Counted from the stretch's first letter, positions 54,298 to 63,897 are shown. The stretch is DNA of 64,000 nt from Bacillus sp. PK3_68 (GCF_003600835.1 NZ_NQYC01000001.1:372001-436000); one strand, 5' to 3'. Translations and numbers: made by a program. The notes: generated by a model from the sequence alone, not told the origin.

Positions 54298-54543
54298 TTA
54301 GCTATCAAACGGGTGATATTTTTTGCGCAGTTCATCCTGCTCTGCTTTTCGCGCTTCAATATCACTTCTTAAAAATAAGGTTTCTCTATTAAGTTTTTTC
54401 ACTGGAGTAATCTTTTTAGTTGAAATTAACGATTTCATTTTTTGTCTGGTAACACTCAGAATTTCTATTGCTTTTGAAGTGGTCAATACTTGCTCAATAA
54501 CGAACCGTTCTACTTCTTCGCGATTCTTCAAATGATATTCCAT
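54298..54543 (-). CDS. Small excisionase-like helix-turn-helix protein
   Basis: 81 residues. The centre reads TTSKAIEILSVTRQKMKSLI then STKKITPVKKLNRETLFLRS and DIEARKAEQDE: a MerR/excisionase-type winged helix that binds DNA by one recognition helix and a wing. GGTGAGGAA precedes ATG 54543. Similar single-domain proteins regulate mobile elements or act as small repressors. Confidence in the fold is moderate. Confidence 0.65.
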   Translation of the reverse strand: MEYHLKNREEVERFVIEQVLTTSKAIEILSVTRQKMKSLISTKKITPVKKLNRETLFLRSDIEARKAEQDELRKKYHPFDS

Positions 54544-54826
54544 TTCCTCACCGTTTCCTTTCTGGTACCAGCAACTTTATAACAAAGAAAATGATCCATT
54601 TTTTTAATGTTCCCCTTAAAACGAATACATTTATCTACAAAAAAATAGGTAATACGTTATACAAGTACAATGCAAAGAAAAATTAAAAGTTCATAGAATA
54701 ATCATCCGGTTGATTTTTTATCCATACTTAGTTAAGAGGAAATTAGAAAGGGAAATACTTCCTCGATTACAAAGGGCAAAAATGGTAAAATAATTTATTC
54801 GTTATTTATTAAGAGGTGTGTAATAT

Positions 54827-55221
54827 GTGACCAAATGGGGTTGTTTATCTGTAGTAATAGTTATAGTTGCATTTATTCTCTATCTTGTCGTGCATGGCTA
54901 TGAGGAAAGAAATAAAAATATTTATGAATCTGAAGTTATCTTTAGCAACGAATCCCCAAACCACACCAATATAATCGAAGCTAGACTAGTCGTTAAAGAG
55001 TCAAAAGGATTGTTAGCATTTAAAGAAGTAACAAACTATTTCACAAGAATTTATTATGGAAAAAAGGAAGTGTTTTAGAAACATATAAAGAATTGAAACC
55101 TTCTGAATCTATTTCTTCCCTTGATGAAGTTAAAGTCCACTGGGAAGGAGAAAATATGGCCACAGTAGAAATAAAGAAGGTATACGAAACAGAACATGTT
55201 AAAATATACATTCCAAATTAG
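54827..55221 (+). pseudogene. Small membrane-anchored protein, frameshifted
   Basis: GTG 54827 follows AAGAGGTGTG. The N-terminal helix (CLSVVIVIVAFILYLVVHGY) anchors a soluble domain (EVIFSNESPNHTNIIEARLV). The frame is lost at YYGKK where six A (55060-55065) should be seven. In the next frame it continues GSVLETYKELKPSESISSLD then EVKVHWEGENMATVEIKKVY and stops at TAG 55221. The joined protein would be about 131 residues, of unknown function, resembling small DUF5412-type proteins in layout only. Confidence 0.6.
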
Positions 55222-55438
55222 TTAATAGAAGCTTCTTTTAATGCCCTCAAAATATAAAGGCCCTTGCCCGTTGAGAGCAGGGATCAATCGGAAATATTCG
55301 GGGTGTGACTCGATCGAACAATAAATAAATCCCCGCGCTAAAAGATCGAGAGTTTTTAATAAATTATTTCTCTTGTCTATAACTCATAGTGTTCTATAAA
55401 TAAACGAGTGTGTAATACTGGAGAAGGATGGTATACAC

Positions 55439-55993
55439 TTAGATATGTTTAATTATTTTCGCTGGATTTCCGCCAACAACTACATTATCAGGGACATCTT
55501 TTGTTACTACTGCCCCGGAAGCAACTACTACATTATTACCTATTTTCACACCGGGATTGATCACCGCTCTCCCACCAATCCACACATTGTGACCGATATG
55601 TACCGGCAGTCCGTATTCAGCGCCGCTAATTCTTTCCCTCGCATTTAGTGGGTGAGCAGCTGTATAGACATGTACTCCTGGAGCGATAAAACAATTGTCT
55701 CCTATTCGAATTTCACATACATCTAAAAATACACAGTCGAAGTTTGCATAAAAGTTTGCACCGACATGAAGATTGTAACCATAATCACAACGCAAGGTGG
55801 GCTCGACATATATATTTTCTCCCGTCGAACCAAAAAGTTTTTTTAAGAGCTCTGTACGCCTGTTGCCTTCCGTTTCTGTTGTCTGATTAAAAAGCCTCGT
55901 TAATCTTCGTGCGTTCTCACGTTCTTGTGTCAGTTCTGAGTCATCCGCAAAATAAATTTCTCCACTCAACATTTTCTCTTTTTCTGTTTTCAT
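55439..55993 (-). CDS. maa: Sugar O-acetyltransferase (Maa/LacA type)
   Basis: 184 residues. The N-terminal helical cap ([25 protein letters not shown]) and the left-handed beta-helix with hexapeptide repeats ([45 protein letters not shown]) are those of maltose and galactoside acetyltransferases. The catalytic His is in TAAHPLN. It acetylates a sugar OH group from acetyl-CoA. Full length; single-gene unit. Confidence 0.93.
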   Translation of the reverse strand: MKTEKEKMLSGEIYFADDSELTQERENARRLTRLFNQTTETEGNRRTELLKKLFGSTGENIYVEPTLRCDYGYNLHVGANFYANFDCVFLDVCEIRIGDNCFIAPGVHVYTAAHPLNARERISGAEYGLPVHIGHNVWIGGRAVINPGVKIGNNVVVASGAVVTKDVPDNVVVGGNPAKIIKHI

Positions 55994-56288
55994 AACGGAA
56001 TCTCCTTAACTAAGATGGATTTTTCTTATTTTATAAGACTGTATCGTATGAGGAAGAACTTTTAACATCCAATTATAAAATAATCTTTACCCTAAAACAG
56101 CTAAATTCACGATACAATAGGCTTCATTGTGACCTATCAAGAATTACTCATTCATTTTTGGACACTTGACAAAGTATCAAAGTTTAATATTACAAGGATA
56201 AAAAAGAGCATAATTGAAATAAGAAACTACAAAAAAGAACCTCAAATTGATAACGTCTTTAATCTAAATAAGAATAAAGAGTGTCTTT

Positions 56289-57044
56289 CTACGGTAGCAG
56301 TCTTGTTAGTAATTTATTAAATTTATTTGGACTGATTATTTCATGTGTAATGAATTCACCATTATAAAACAAACCAAAAGTTGTCCAAATTACAGGTGAA
56401 TGTTGTGCTTCATCTTTAGTTGTGATCTTATAAGTTTTAAAAGGGACATTTTTGTTTTCTGCTATTTTCTTTAATTCTTCTAATACACCAACAGCATAAG
56501 GACACTGTGCTGTGTAATAAATAGATATGCCTGTATCATCCGTCAAAGTCTCTACCTGCTTATTAAAAGAAGGTACGGTCGCTTGTTCATTCCACTTTAA
56601 TGCTATTAATTGAAAATAAGGTTCTGCTTCGTCTACTAGCTCAAACCCCATATGTTCAAAGAAACGTTTATCGCTTAAATACGGGTAATTTTTCTTGCCT
56701 ACAATATGTACAATCCCATCCATGCCACGATGGATAGCCTCTTCTTTGCAATGATTTAATAACTGCTTTGCATAACCGTTATTTTTATATCTTCCTGAAA
56801 CCCACAAGCAGTTGATATACATAAAATTTGGTGCTTGAATAGGAACCCACGCCATTTCGGCAGGTAAATATTCTATAAATACTTTTGCCCGTTCATCTAA
56901 GCGATAAAAAACCAACCCTTCATCCATTCGTTCTGTTAGCCAATTCTTTTTCTCAGTTACTGCATTTTCATATTGTTTTGCTCCTAATGCACAGCATATG
57001 TGTTCCGTTTCAATATTATTTTTGGAAATTTGAATGAACTCCAT
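56289..57044 (-). CDS. yoaP: GNAT acetyltransferase with YoaP C-terminal domain
   Basis: 251 residues, the length of B. subtilis YoaP. The N-terminal half is a GNAT domain (YINCLWVSGRYKNNGYAKQL LNHC, acetyl-CoA site) and the C-terminal part is a thioredoxin-like YoaP domain (GISIYYTAQCPYAVGVLEEL KKIAE ... GLFYNGEFITHEI). The single Cys-Pro-Tyr occupies the thioredoxin site. An AAGGGGAAC ribosome site is present. The acceptor is unknown. Confidence 0.88.
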   Translation of the reverse strand: MEFIQISKNNIETEHICCALGAKQYENAVTEKKNWLTERMDEGLVFYRLDERAKVFIEYLPAEMAWVPIQAPNFMYINCLWVSGRYKNNGYAKQLLNHCKEEAIHRGMDGIVHIVGKKNYPYLSDKRFFEHMGFELVDEAEPYFQLIALKWNEQATVPSFNKQVETLTDDTGISIYYTAQCPYAVGVLEELKKIAENKNVPFKTYKITTKDEAQHSPVIWTTFGLFYNGEFITHEIISPNKFNKLLTRLLP

Positions 57045-57473
57045 ATCGTTCCCCTTCGAATTCGATAATTTAAAGTATTATTATATAAATTAGAAAAATA
57101 ACACTTTAATATTCATACGTTCTTAAAGATTCATAGGTTTCATTCATTGGATATAGACAGCTTTTCCGCGAAATTTTAACTAGCCCCACGTTTGCGCAGA
57201 TGACGCCCTCCTATACTCCTTTTTAGTGTAAAGAAATCGAGGGCTCATCCATCCTAACAATTCCTGATTATTTCCTTCATTTAAGCTATCGCCTTGGAAT
57301 AAAGTCTGATTAAACGTACGACAAAAACCGCTTATAACACAAATAAAAAATACTCTATTTTGAAAAAGGATTGATCAAAATAGAGTATTTTTAATGGTAC
57401 ACATAAATGGTTGTGAATGCCTCTTATGTCTTCAGCATTCTACCTGTTCCCTTGAATGGACTGTCTTTTGTGA
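57045..57473. other. Intergenic region with one terminator
   Basis: 429 bases. Apart from the terminator at 57346 I see no gene. It holds a weak relative of the CTGCCCC motif near 57180. Confidence 0.35.
57346..57392. terminator. Rho-independent terminator, 18-bp stem
   Basis: AAAAATACTCTATTTTGA pairs exactly with its complement across an 11-base loop. It is A-rich on one side and T-rich on the other. It ends the SDR gene transcript from the right. Confidence 0.85.
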
Positions 57474-58232
57474 CTATAAGGTTAATCCGCCATCTACAAG
57501 AACAATTGAACCAGTCATGTAGCTTGCTTTATCTGATGCTAAGAAAGCAACCATTTCAGCGAGTTCTTGAGGATCAGCATAACGCCCCATTCTCATGTTG
57601 GAAACCTCTTCTGGAACGTATCCACCTTTTGCAAACTGAGCTTCAACACCTGTTGTTAAGGCTGTTTTTACCCCGCCAGGACAAAGCGCATTAATGCGAA
57701 TGCCTTTTTTCGCATACTCTAATGCAGCTCCCTTGGTTAAGCCTACAACCGCATGTTTGCTTGCAGAATATACGGCTACACTGTGCTCAGGACGAACCCC
57801 CGCGGTAGAAGCGGTATTAATAATAGAGCCACTTCCCTGTTCCTCCATTACTTTCAACACATATTTCATTCCAAGGAAGACTCCTTTTACATTGATAGAC
57901 ATAATGCGATCAAATTCATCTTCTTCTACTGAAGTAAAAGGAGCGAACTTTTGGATAACACCTGCATTGTTGAAAAATATATCAATACGTCCATATGTTT
58001 CAACCGCTTTATTTACATAGTTTTGTACATCTTCCATTTTCGAGACATCTGCCTGAACGAAGATCCCTTGTCCACCTTGTTCTTTTACAAGTTTTAACGT
58101 TTCTTCACCTGTTTCCTGATTGAAATCGACTAATACAACTGTTGCCCCGTTACTAGCGAGTTTCAAACTGCTTGCTCTTCCGATTCCACTTCCTGCACCA
58201 GTTATTACAGCAATTTTATTTGATAATTCCAT
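57474..58232 (-). CDS. Short-chain dehydrogenase/reductase (glucose/acyl-type)
   Basis: 252 residues, classical SDR. Cofactor site TGAGSGIG (11-18), NNAG (88-91), catalytic Ser142, Tyr155 and Lys159 (YSASK), and the end GSIVLVDGGLTL. The residue after beta-2 is Asp (LVDFN), which favours NAD over NADP. It oxidises or reduces a secondary alcohol. The divergent AraC-family gene at 58379 is its likely regulator. Confidence 0.92.
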   Translation of the reverse strand: MELSNKIAVITGAGSGIGRASSLKLASNGATVVLVDFNQETGEETLKLVKEQGGQGIFVQADVSKMEDVQNYVNKAVETYGRIDIFFNNAGVIQKFAPFTSVEEDEFDRIMSINVKGVFLGMKYVLKVMEEQGSGSIINTASTAGVRPEHSVAVYSASKHAVVGLTKGAALEYAKKGIRINALCPGGVKTALTTGVEAQFAKGGYVPEEVSNMRMGRYADPQELAEMVAFLASDKASYMTGSIVLVDGGLTL

Positions 58233-58287
58233 GTTTACTTCCTCCCTGCTTATCCTTCTTACTCCATAATTTTATTGCTTGTTTAAC

Positions 58288-58326
58288 AATAAATATTGTA
58301 TTATTTTACGAATAATAGTATTTATT
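58288..58326. promoter_or_regulatory. Imperfect dyad between the SDR and AraC genes
   Basis: AATAAATATTGTATTATT and AATAATAGTATTTATT are near-inverted around TTACG (58306-58310). A smaller dyad ACAATA-AA-TATTGT lies within the left arm. The centre sits in the 146-base gap between the divergent starts, so this is a candidate AraC site or overlapping promoters. Confidence 0.45.
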
Positions 58327-58378
58327 TAATTATTTTTGAGCTGTATCAAATAAAAAACTTGAACGGAGCTTACAACAG

Positions 58379-59629
58379 ATGGAGATAGCCATACAGGATT
58401 TGCCATACATATGTGACATTATTTATAGAGTTCATAACATACCGGTTTATTATGTTAATCAATTTGGGGAGATTGAATATGAATTTTCAAGTGGAGACCT
58501 ACGGGATAATCCATATTACTATTCATTCAAAGAGCAGATAAGCGTATATACGTATGAAGATAACCCGACGGATTTTCCTATCTTTTTTTCGAATTCAAAT
58601 TTGAACTTTTTCTTTGTCAATCTAAAAGAAACAAGCCTATTTTTAGGCACCATTATTTTAGGTCCTACTCTTGAATCGGAAATATCTGAGGAAGATATTA
58701 GCAAGATCATGGATGCTTTTAAAGGAAGCCTGAATAAAAGGAAGCTCATTGAATATTACCATTCCATCCCTATTATTGATCATCAGCAATTCCTAACGAT
58801 TAGTCTATTGGTTTATTATTTGGTGTACCATAAAAAGCTAGATCAAACGATGGTGATCCAAAACAATCAAGCGTTACCCCTTGATAGGATGGAATCAGAG
58901 AATCCCGATCTTGAACTTTCAAAAGGGAGAAGGGATCTCATTTTTCATTCCAATCTTTCATATGAACGAGTTTTGCTCGAGCATGTCAAAAACGGGCGGG
59001 TAGATAAATTAAAGGACATCTTCGATTACTCTATTGTGGGGGAGGCGGAATTAGGACTATTGTCGAAACGAAATCGCCTAAGAAGTGAGAAAAATTTAAT
59101 GATAACTGGAATTGCTCTTGTTTGCAGGGCGGCCATTGAGGGTGGTTTAAACGATGAAACTGCCTTCACGTTAAGCGATTTCTATATTCAACATCTTGAA
59201 GAATTAGGAAGCTTAAAAGCTATACTGAAGTTAACGGAAGAAGCTATAGTGGATTTCACCAATCGTGTGCACCGATTAAATAATGAAAAATATTCTCCAA
59301 CCATAACAGCTTGTCAACATTATATTTATGACCATCTTTATGACGATATCGCACTTGATGCCCTTGCACAAGTCTGCCGTTTAAGCCCGAATTACTTATC
59401 GTCACTTTTCAAGAAAGAGGTTGGTCAGCCAATAAGTGAATACATTCAACGGCAACGGATTGAAGAAGCAAAAAAGCTATTACTTTTAACCAATTATTCA
59501 ATTTCGGACATTGGCACATGGCTGAATTTCAACGACCAAAGTTATTTTATCAAGATTTTTAAAAAGTACACGGGTTTAACCCCCAGACAGTTTAGAAATG
59601 ATCATTGCTCCGATCGTGAATCGACCTAA
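58379..59629 (+). CDS. AraC family transcriptional regulator (large N-terminal sensor)
   Basis: 416 residues. The last 100 residues carry the two AraC helix-turn-helix units (IALDALAQVCRLSPNYLSSL and ISDIGTWLNFNDQSYFIKIF KKYTG). The first 280 residues are an unknown sensor domain rich in Tyr and Phe at the start (YYVNQFGEIEYEFSSGDL). ACGGAGC precedes the ATG. It is divergent from the SDR gene, which it probably controls. Confidence 0.88.
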   Translation: MEIAIQDLPYICDIIYRVHNIPVYYVNQFGEIEYEFSSGDLRDNPYYYSFKEQISVYTYEDNPTDFPIFFSNSNLNFFFVNLKETSLFLGTIILGPTLESEISEEDISKIMDAFKGSLNKRKLIEYYHSIPIIDHQQFLTISLLVYYLVYHKKLDQTMVIQNNQALPLDRMESENPDLELSKGRRDLIFHSNLSYERVLLEHVKNGRVDKLKDIFDYSIVGEAELGLLSKRNRLRSEKNLMITGIALVCRAAIEGGLNDETAFTLSDFYIQHLEELGSLKAILKLTEEAIVDFTNRVHRLNNEKYSPTITACQHYIYDHLYDDIALDALAQVCRLSPNYLSSLFKKEVGQPISEYIQRQRIEEAKKLLLLTNYSISDIGTWLNFNDQSYFIKIFKKYTGLTPRQFRNDHCSDREST

Positions 59630-59975
59630 TGATCTATCAAGGAAATTTAAGCACTAACTTATTTTATGCTGAGGATATCAGACCGACTATGAGGAGGAGC
59701 ATTACTGAGCTTACTTAATCTTACAATGAACGGATGAATAAGACGGATTGAAAAAGGAGCCAGTTGTATTCAACAAGAATTTGGTCCTATCAGCGAAGTG
59801 ACATTTACATTCTTCCTCTTTCGGATTCCCAATATATAGGCTGGTTTAATTCGTAATGTAACCAAAGATCTCTACCGAAGTGCATAAAGGATGAAAGTTG
59901 GCCTTTTCAATGAACTGTGCATGAAATTTATTCATTTGTAAAAACTACCCCTAAACGACTTTAGGAGTGTTATTG

Positions 59976-60104
59976 TTGAAAAATCAATTAAATCTTATAT
60001 TAAGTGTCCTTATAGGCAGCACGGTCATATCATCAGTTTTTAGTATAGTCATGCTTGTCCTTACCATCAAACACGATAAAAAAATGACTGGAGGCAGATT
60101 TTAG
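59976..60104 (+). CDS. Tiny membrane protein, 42 residues
   Basis: TTG 59976 with AGGAG 8 bases upstream. The product (MKNQLNLILSVLIGSTVISS then VFSIVMLVLTIKHDKKMTGG and RF) has one or two membrane helices and a basic tail. A terminator follows immediately, overlapping the stop codon, which supports a real short transcript. Tiny hydrophobic proteins of this shape act as transporter partners, toxins or immunity factors. Nothing chooses between these. Confidence 0.5.
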   Translation: MKNQLNLILSVLIGSTVISSVFSIVMLVLTIKHDKKMTGGRF

Positions 60105-60136
60105 TAGTGCGAAAATAGGGCACTGCTTTTATTTTT
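60103..60136 (+). terminator. Rho-independent terminator of the 42-residue gene
   Basis: AGTAGTGC and GCACTGCT form an 8-bp stem with one G-T pair, followed by TTTTATTTTT. Confidence 0.65.
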
Positions 60137-60464
60137 AAAATGACTCACCCATTCAAGTAGTGGCATCTGTTCAACAGGCTAGGATGCCTCATCCTGAAGG
60201 TAGCTTTTTCTCTTTTCCCAGGTTCCTTTTCTTCTATATAAGCCTGCTACTCCTTCGCTAGTCAAAGATTCTTGGTTTTATATGCTAAAGAAATTTATTG
60301 ATTGAACCAATAAGGAATATATTTGAATTTTACACAATGATCTCTTTGATTAGATGTCATAATCTATAGTTTCTCCCGCCGGAAGTAAGAAGAGAAATTT
60401 CTCCTAAACTACCAGCCTTCAAGGCTATCCTCCGACCCATTGTAAAGCTGCTTGAAGAAAATAA

Positions 60465-60495
60465 AAAACAGCCCTTAAGCTGCAGGAGCTGTTTT
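60465..60495 (-). terminator. Rho-independent terminator of the cyclase gene
   Basis: AAAACAGC and GCTGTTTT form the stem, with inner CCT/AGG pairing. On the minus strand TTTTTATTTTC follows. Confidence 0.8.
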
Positions 60496-60503
60496 CTCTT
60501 CTT

Positions 60504-61241
60504 TTATGGCAATATGGCAAAAGACCTTACTGGAAATCCTGACGCTTTTTCCGGCTTAGGAACGATATTGAAAATAACGGCACCTTTGGCAGGAACCTTG
60601 TCCAAATTCGTTAATAATTCTACTTGATATGTATCTTGTTCTAAAACATAATACTCACCCAAGAGTGAGCCGTTTTTTTTGAAGTCAACAGCTGAATCCG
60701 TATCAAATGTTTCATGGCCAACCGCTTTAATTTTTCTCTCTTCAAACAAAAATTTTAAAGATTCTAGCGACCAACCGGGTGCACGGTTATCGCCATGAAC
60801 ATCTTTATTTTCAAATGCTTCTCTATTCGGCCAGCGTTTGCTCCAGTCTGTACGCAGAGCAACAAATGTTCCTTCTTCAATCATTCCATATTCTTCTTCA
60901 AACTTTAAAATATCAGCTATCCCTAAAGTAAAGTCATGATTTTCTTCTGCCTCCTTCGATTTATCAATGACAATTAGGGGCAAAACAAGCTCCTTTAACT
61001 CTAGCTCATCTAAATATCGTGTATTCCGTACAAAATGAATAGGGGCATCCAAATGTGTCCCATACTGGCCTGCAAATTTAAAGCTTTGAGCGAAAAACCC
61101 ATCATCGTGAGTAAATAATGTATTAAATTCTGCGGAATCAAACGCTGCAAAATGTGGTGAATCGGGACCAAATGTATGAGTAAGGTCTATCCATTCTTTT
61201 TCCTTAATTAGATTAAATGCTTTCAATAATTCATTTGACAC
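60504..61241 (-). CDS. Cyclase family metal-dependent hydrolase
   Basis: 245 residues. GTG 61241 has GGGGGATTAAG upstream. The motif QYGTHLDAPIHF (H-x-G-T-H-x-D-x-P type) is the metal site of the cyclase/kynurenine formamidase superfamily, and GHETFDTDSA follows further on. Such enzymes hydrolyse amides or N-formyl compounds. It is divergent from the dipeptidase, and an 18-bp palindrome lies between them. Role in amide or peptide use is inferred. Confidence 0.88.
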   Translation of the reverse strand: MSNELLKAFNLIKEKEWIDLTHTFGPDSPHFAAFDSAEFNTLFTHDDGFFAQSFKFAGQYGTHLDAPIHFVRNTRYLDELELKELVLPLIVIDKSKEAEENHDFTLGIADILKFEEEYGMIEEGTFVALRTDWSKRWPNREAFENKDVHGDNRAPGWSLESLKFLFEERKIKAVGHETFDTDSAVDFKKNGSLLGEYYVLEQDTYQVELLTNLDKVPAKGAVIFNIVPKPEKASGFPVRSFAILP

Positions 61242-61396
61242 CTTAATCCCCCCGTTAAAAAATTCACTGCAAAACTTCCTTCTAAAGCAAGAAACTTTGC
61301 ATTTCTATGGTTGCTCTCCTTTTTTATTCTCTATGGGCAAGAACACCAGTAATTCCAATTACTATTAAACACCTACTTTTCTCTAAAAGTCAAAAT

Positions 61397-61414
61397 AATT
61401 GTAAAATTACAATT
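61397..61414. promoter_or_regulatory. 18-bp perfect palindrome between cyclase and dipeptidase genes
   Basis: AATTGTAA-AA-TTACAATT is a fully symmetric operator-like site 155 bases before the cyclase start and about 165 bases before the dipeptidase start. The cognate protein is not known; the XRE regulator at 63898 is one candidate. Confidence 0.5.
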
Positions 61415-61507
61415 TTATTGTTGGCAATCCAGACAAATAGAATCACTTTCATCTTCCTCTGCTTTGATAAAAAATAGGCTATGATCGAACAAATATGCTA
61501 AATAGTC

Positions 61508-61536
61508 TTGTCTTTATGAAAATTCAGTTATAATAT
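61508..61536 (+). promoter_or_regulatory. Candidate promoter of the dipeptidase operon
   Basis: -35 TTGTCT (61508-61513) and -10 TAATAT (61531-61536) are 17 bases apart, inside a TA-rich run. Transcription would start near 61543, 38 bases before TTG 61581. Confidence 0.45.
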
Positions 61537-61580
61537 ATTAGATAAATTACAATATAACATAATTCCTAGGAGGAGATGCC

Positions 61581-62618
61581 TTGAAAGTTTTTGATTTGCA
61601 CTCAGATTTATTTACAGACATTGCCTGGAGAAAAAGCCGAGGCGAGAAAAGTGTTTTTGACAGAGTTCATTATCCAAAACTAAAAGCAGGTGGAATCACA
61701 TCAATTATCTGTGTTTTTTGGGTGGAACCCAAGTTTGCCAATCAATCCTATGAACGGTTTAAGCAACTGCTGACATATGTTATGGAGGATTTAAATTCTT
61801 CAAAACACGCCGCCCTCTCCCCTCCCTCTTCTCGCGAAAAAAAGCTTGTGGAGACAGAAAAAATCAACATTTATTTAGGCCTTGAAGGCCTCACATTTAT
61901 GGAGGACTGGGAAGGAGAAACCACCCTATCAAAAATAGAAAACGCCTTCACTTACCTTAGTGAACATAAGATCATGCACTCCATATTTGCGTGGAATGAA
62001 CACAACTTTTTAGCAACTGGTACAGGAGCTGATTGTGTATCATCATTCAAAGGCCTTACAGATTACGGAAAGATTGCTGTTGCCTATGCAAACAGACAAA
62101 ACTGGGTACTCGATGTCTCTCACCTAACTGAAACTAGCTTTTGGGATATGTATAATACTACTAATCATCCTATTATCGCTTCTCACAGCAATGCAAAATC
62201 GGTCTGTATGCACGAGCGAAATTTAACCGATGAACAAATAAAAGCCATTGCCCACAGAGGAGGGATGATCGGCCTGAATGCTTATGGGGCATTTGTCGAT
62301 GAAGAAGAGCCAACGATTGATCGGTTCATTGATCATGCCGTCTATATTGCCAATCTTGTCGGCCCGCAGCACCTCGCCTTCGGCTTTGACTTTGTAGATT
62401 ATCTTCATTCTTACGATTTAGGAACCGCTTCTCCTGTATATACGAAAGGCTTAGAGGATGCATCCACCGTACCGGATCTTCTCGAAAAAATGAGCAAAAG
62501 AGGTTTTACAAATGCAGAATTAGAGGCCATTAGCTTCGAAAATGCTCATTCTTATATTACAAATCATTTAAGCAAGAGGGGGAGCATAAATGGGACAAAC
62601 ACTTATTCAAGCAGATGA
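61581..62618 (+). CDS. Membrane dipeptidase, M19 family
   Basis: 345 residues from TTG 61581, behind GGAGGAGATGCC. The metal-site motifs of M19 dipeptidases are visible: DLHSDL (His-x-Asp) at the start, GLEGL (Glu) and ASHSNA (His) in the middle, followed by NEHNFLA-type and FGFDFVDYL segments. It cleaves dipeptides, including D-residue or dehydro types. Its last 29 bases overlap the DUF819 gene, so the two are made together. A dipeptide importer/exporter pair is plausible. Confidence 0.9.
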   Translation: MKVFDLHSDLFTDIAWRKSRGEKSVFDRVHYPKLKAGGITSIICVFWVEPKFANQSYERFKQLLTYVMEDLNSSKHAALSPPSSREKKLVETEKINIYLGLEGLTFMEDWEGETTLSKIENAFTYLSEHKIMHSIFAWNEHNFLATGTGADCVSSFKGLTDYGKIAVAYANRQNWVLDVSHLTETSFWDMYNTTNHPIIASHSNAKSVCMHERNLTDEQIKAIAHRGGMIGLNAYGAFVDEEEPTIDRFIDHAVYIANLVGPQHLAFGFDFVDYLHSYDLGTASPVYTKGLEDASTVPDLLEKMSKRGFTNAELEAISFENAHSYITNHLSKRGSINGTNTYSSR

Positions 62619-63816
62619 TACGTTAACATTATGGGGAATTATCGTTGTGTGGGCGTCTGTCAGTATTTACTTAGAACAACGGTATAGCTGGGCATCCAAA
62701 ATATCAGGTGCCATCATTGCTCTTATCGGTGCCATTGTTTTGTCTAACACTGGCATCATTCCAACAGAATCACCGGTATATGACTCGATATGGGGAGTGA
62801 TCATTCCTTTAGCCATTCCGCTGCTTCTCTTTCATGTAAATATTAAACAGATATGGCGAGAGAGCGGCAAACTGCTTATCATTTTTCTATTAAGCTCCAT
62901 CGGAACGGTGGCAGGAACGATCGTCAGTTTCTTTTTATTAAAAGACCACATTCCCTACCTTGATAAGATTGGAGCAATGATGAGTGCCTCTTATATCGGT
63001 GGAGGCGTTAACTTCGCTGCCATGGCCGCAAAGTTTGAAGCACCTGGCGAATTAGTTTCCGCTACAGTAGTTGCCGATAATTTAATGATGGCCATCTACT
63101 TTATTATCTTGATGATTATTCCGACACTTTCATTTTTCAGAAAACGGTACAGCATGCCTCATGTCTTGGAAGTAGAGAGCGGCAACTCTAATGAAGATGG
63201 CAAAACTTTAGCAGAAAGTTTTTGGAAAAGGAAGGACATTTCCTTAAAAGATATTGCCCTTTCTGTCGGTACAGCCTTTTTACTCGTTATTATTTCATTT
63301 AAAATAGCGGAGTTTTTCGATCAATTGATTCCATCCGGTGAAAACTCTTCTCTTGTGATGAACTTGCTTAATGGCCTTGTAGGAGACAAGTACCTGATGC
63401 TTACAACCATTACTTTTATTATTTTGGGGCTATTCCCGAAATACTTTGACAAGATTAATGGAAGCCAGGAAATAGGTACATACTTAATTTATTTATTCTT
63501 TGTGGTGATTGGGATTCCAGCATCTATCCCTCTCATTATTAAAAATGCTCCTTTGCTGCTGGTGTTTGTGTTTATCATTGTCATGATTAATATGATTATC
63601 TCACTAGCTGCCGGAAAGTTGTTAAAAACGAACCTCGAAGATATCATTCTAGCAAGTAACGCTAACATCGGCGGTCCAACTACTGCAGCCGCATTAGCGA
63701 TTGCTAAAGGATGGAAAAATTTAATTGGGCCTATACTTGTCGTCGGAACACTCGGCTATATTATTGGCAACTATGTTGGCACATTGTTAGGTTTCTGGTT
63801 TTCTAGTTTAATATAA
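62590..63816 (+). CDS. DUF819 family membrane protein (YjcL-like)
   Basis: 408 residues, about 11 membrane helices. Family marks: WGVIIPLAIPLLLFHVNIKQ (conserved Leu-Phe loop), MMSASYIGGGVNFAAMAAKF and SNANIGGPTTAAALAIAKGW near the end. DUF819 proteins look like solute carriers with two inverted repeats, but no substrate is proven. AGAGGGGGAG precedes ATG 62590. It overlaps the dipeptidase gene, which suggests transport of the peptide or its products. Confidence 0.9.
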   Translation: MGQTLIQADDTLTLWGIIVVWASVSIYLEQRYSWASKISGAIIALIGAIVLSNTGIIPTESPVYDSIWGVIIPLAIPLLLFHVNIKQIWRESGKLLIIFLLSSIGTVAGTIVSFFLLKDHIPYLDKIGAMMSASYIGGGVNFAAMAAKFEAPGELVSATVVADNLMMAIYFIILMIIPTLSFFRKRYSMPHVLEVESGNSNEDGKTLAESFWKRKDISLKDIALSVGTAFLLVIISFKIAEFFDQLIPSGENSSLVMNLLNGLVGDKYLMLTTITFIILGLFPKYFDKINGSQEIGTYLIYLFFVVIGIPASIPLIIKNAPLLLVFVFIIVMINMIISLAAGKLLKTNLEDIILASNANIGGPTTAAALAIAKGWKNLIGPILVVGTLGYIIGNYVGTLLGFWFSSLI

Positions 63817-63825
63817 GTAAATTTC

Positions 63826-63850
63826 ACCCGGCATTAATAAAATGCCGGGT
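63826..63850 (+). terminator. Rho-independent terminator of the dipeptidase/DUF819 operon
   Basis: ACCCGGCATT-AATAA-AATGCCGGGT is a perfect 10-bp stem; the T tract is weak (CTGTTGTAT). Confidence 0.75.
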
Positions 63851-63897
63851 CTGTTGTATAATACAAGCATACAAATAACCGAACTGAGGGAGATGCC

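Larger units (their letters stand above)
59630..60503. other. Intergenic region with one tiny gene and two terminators
   Basis: Besides the 42-residue gene at 59976 and the terminators at 60103 and 60465, the stretch 59650-59930 holds only a doubtful 30-codon frame (TTG 59770) that I do not support. Confidence 0.4.

Noticed and set aside
56129-56320. 63-codon GTG frame opposite the end of the yoaP gene
   Set aside because: No ribosome site, AT-driven composition (Lys, Asn, Ile), and the end overlaps yoaP on the other strand.
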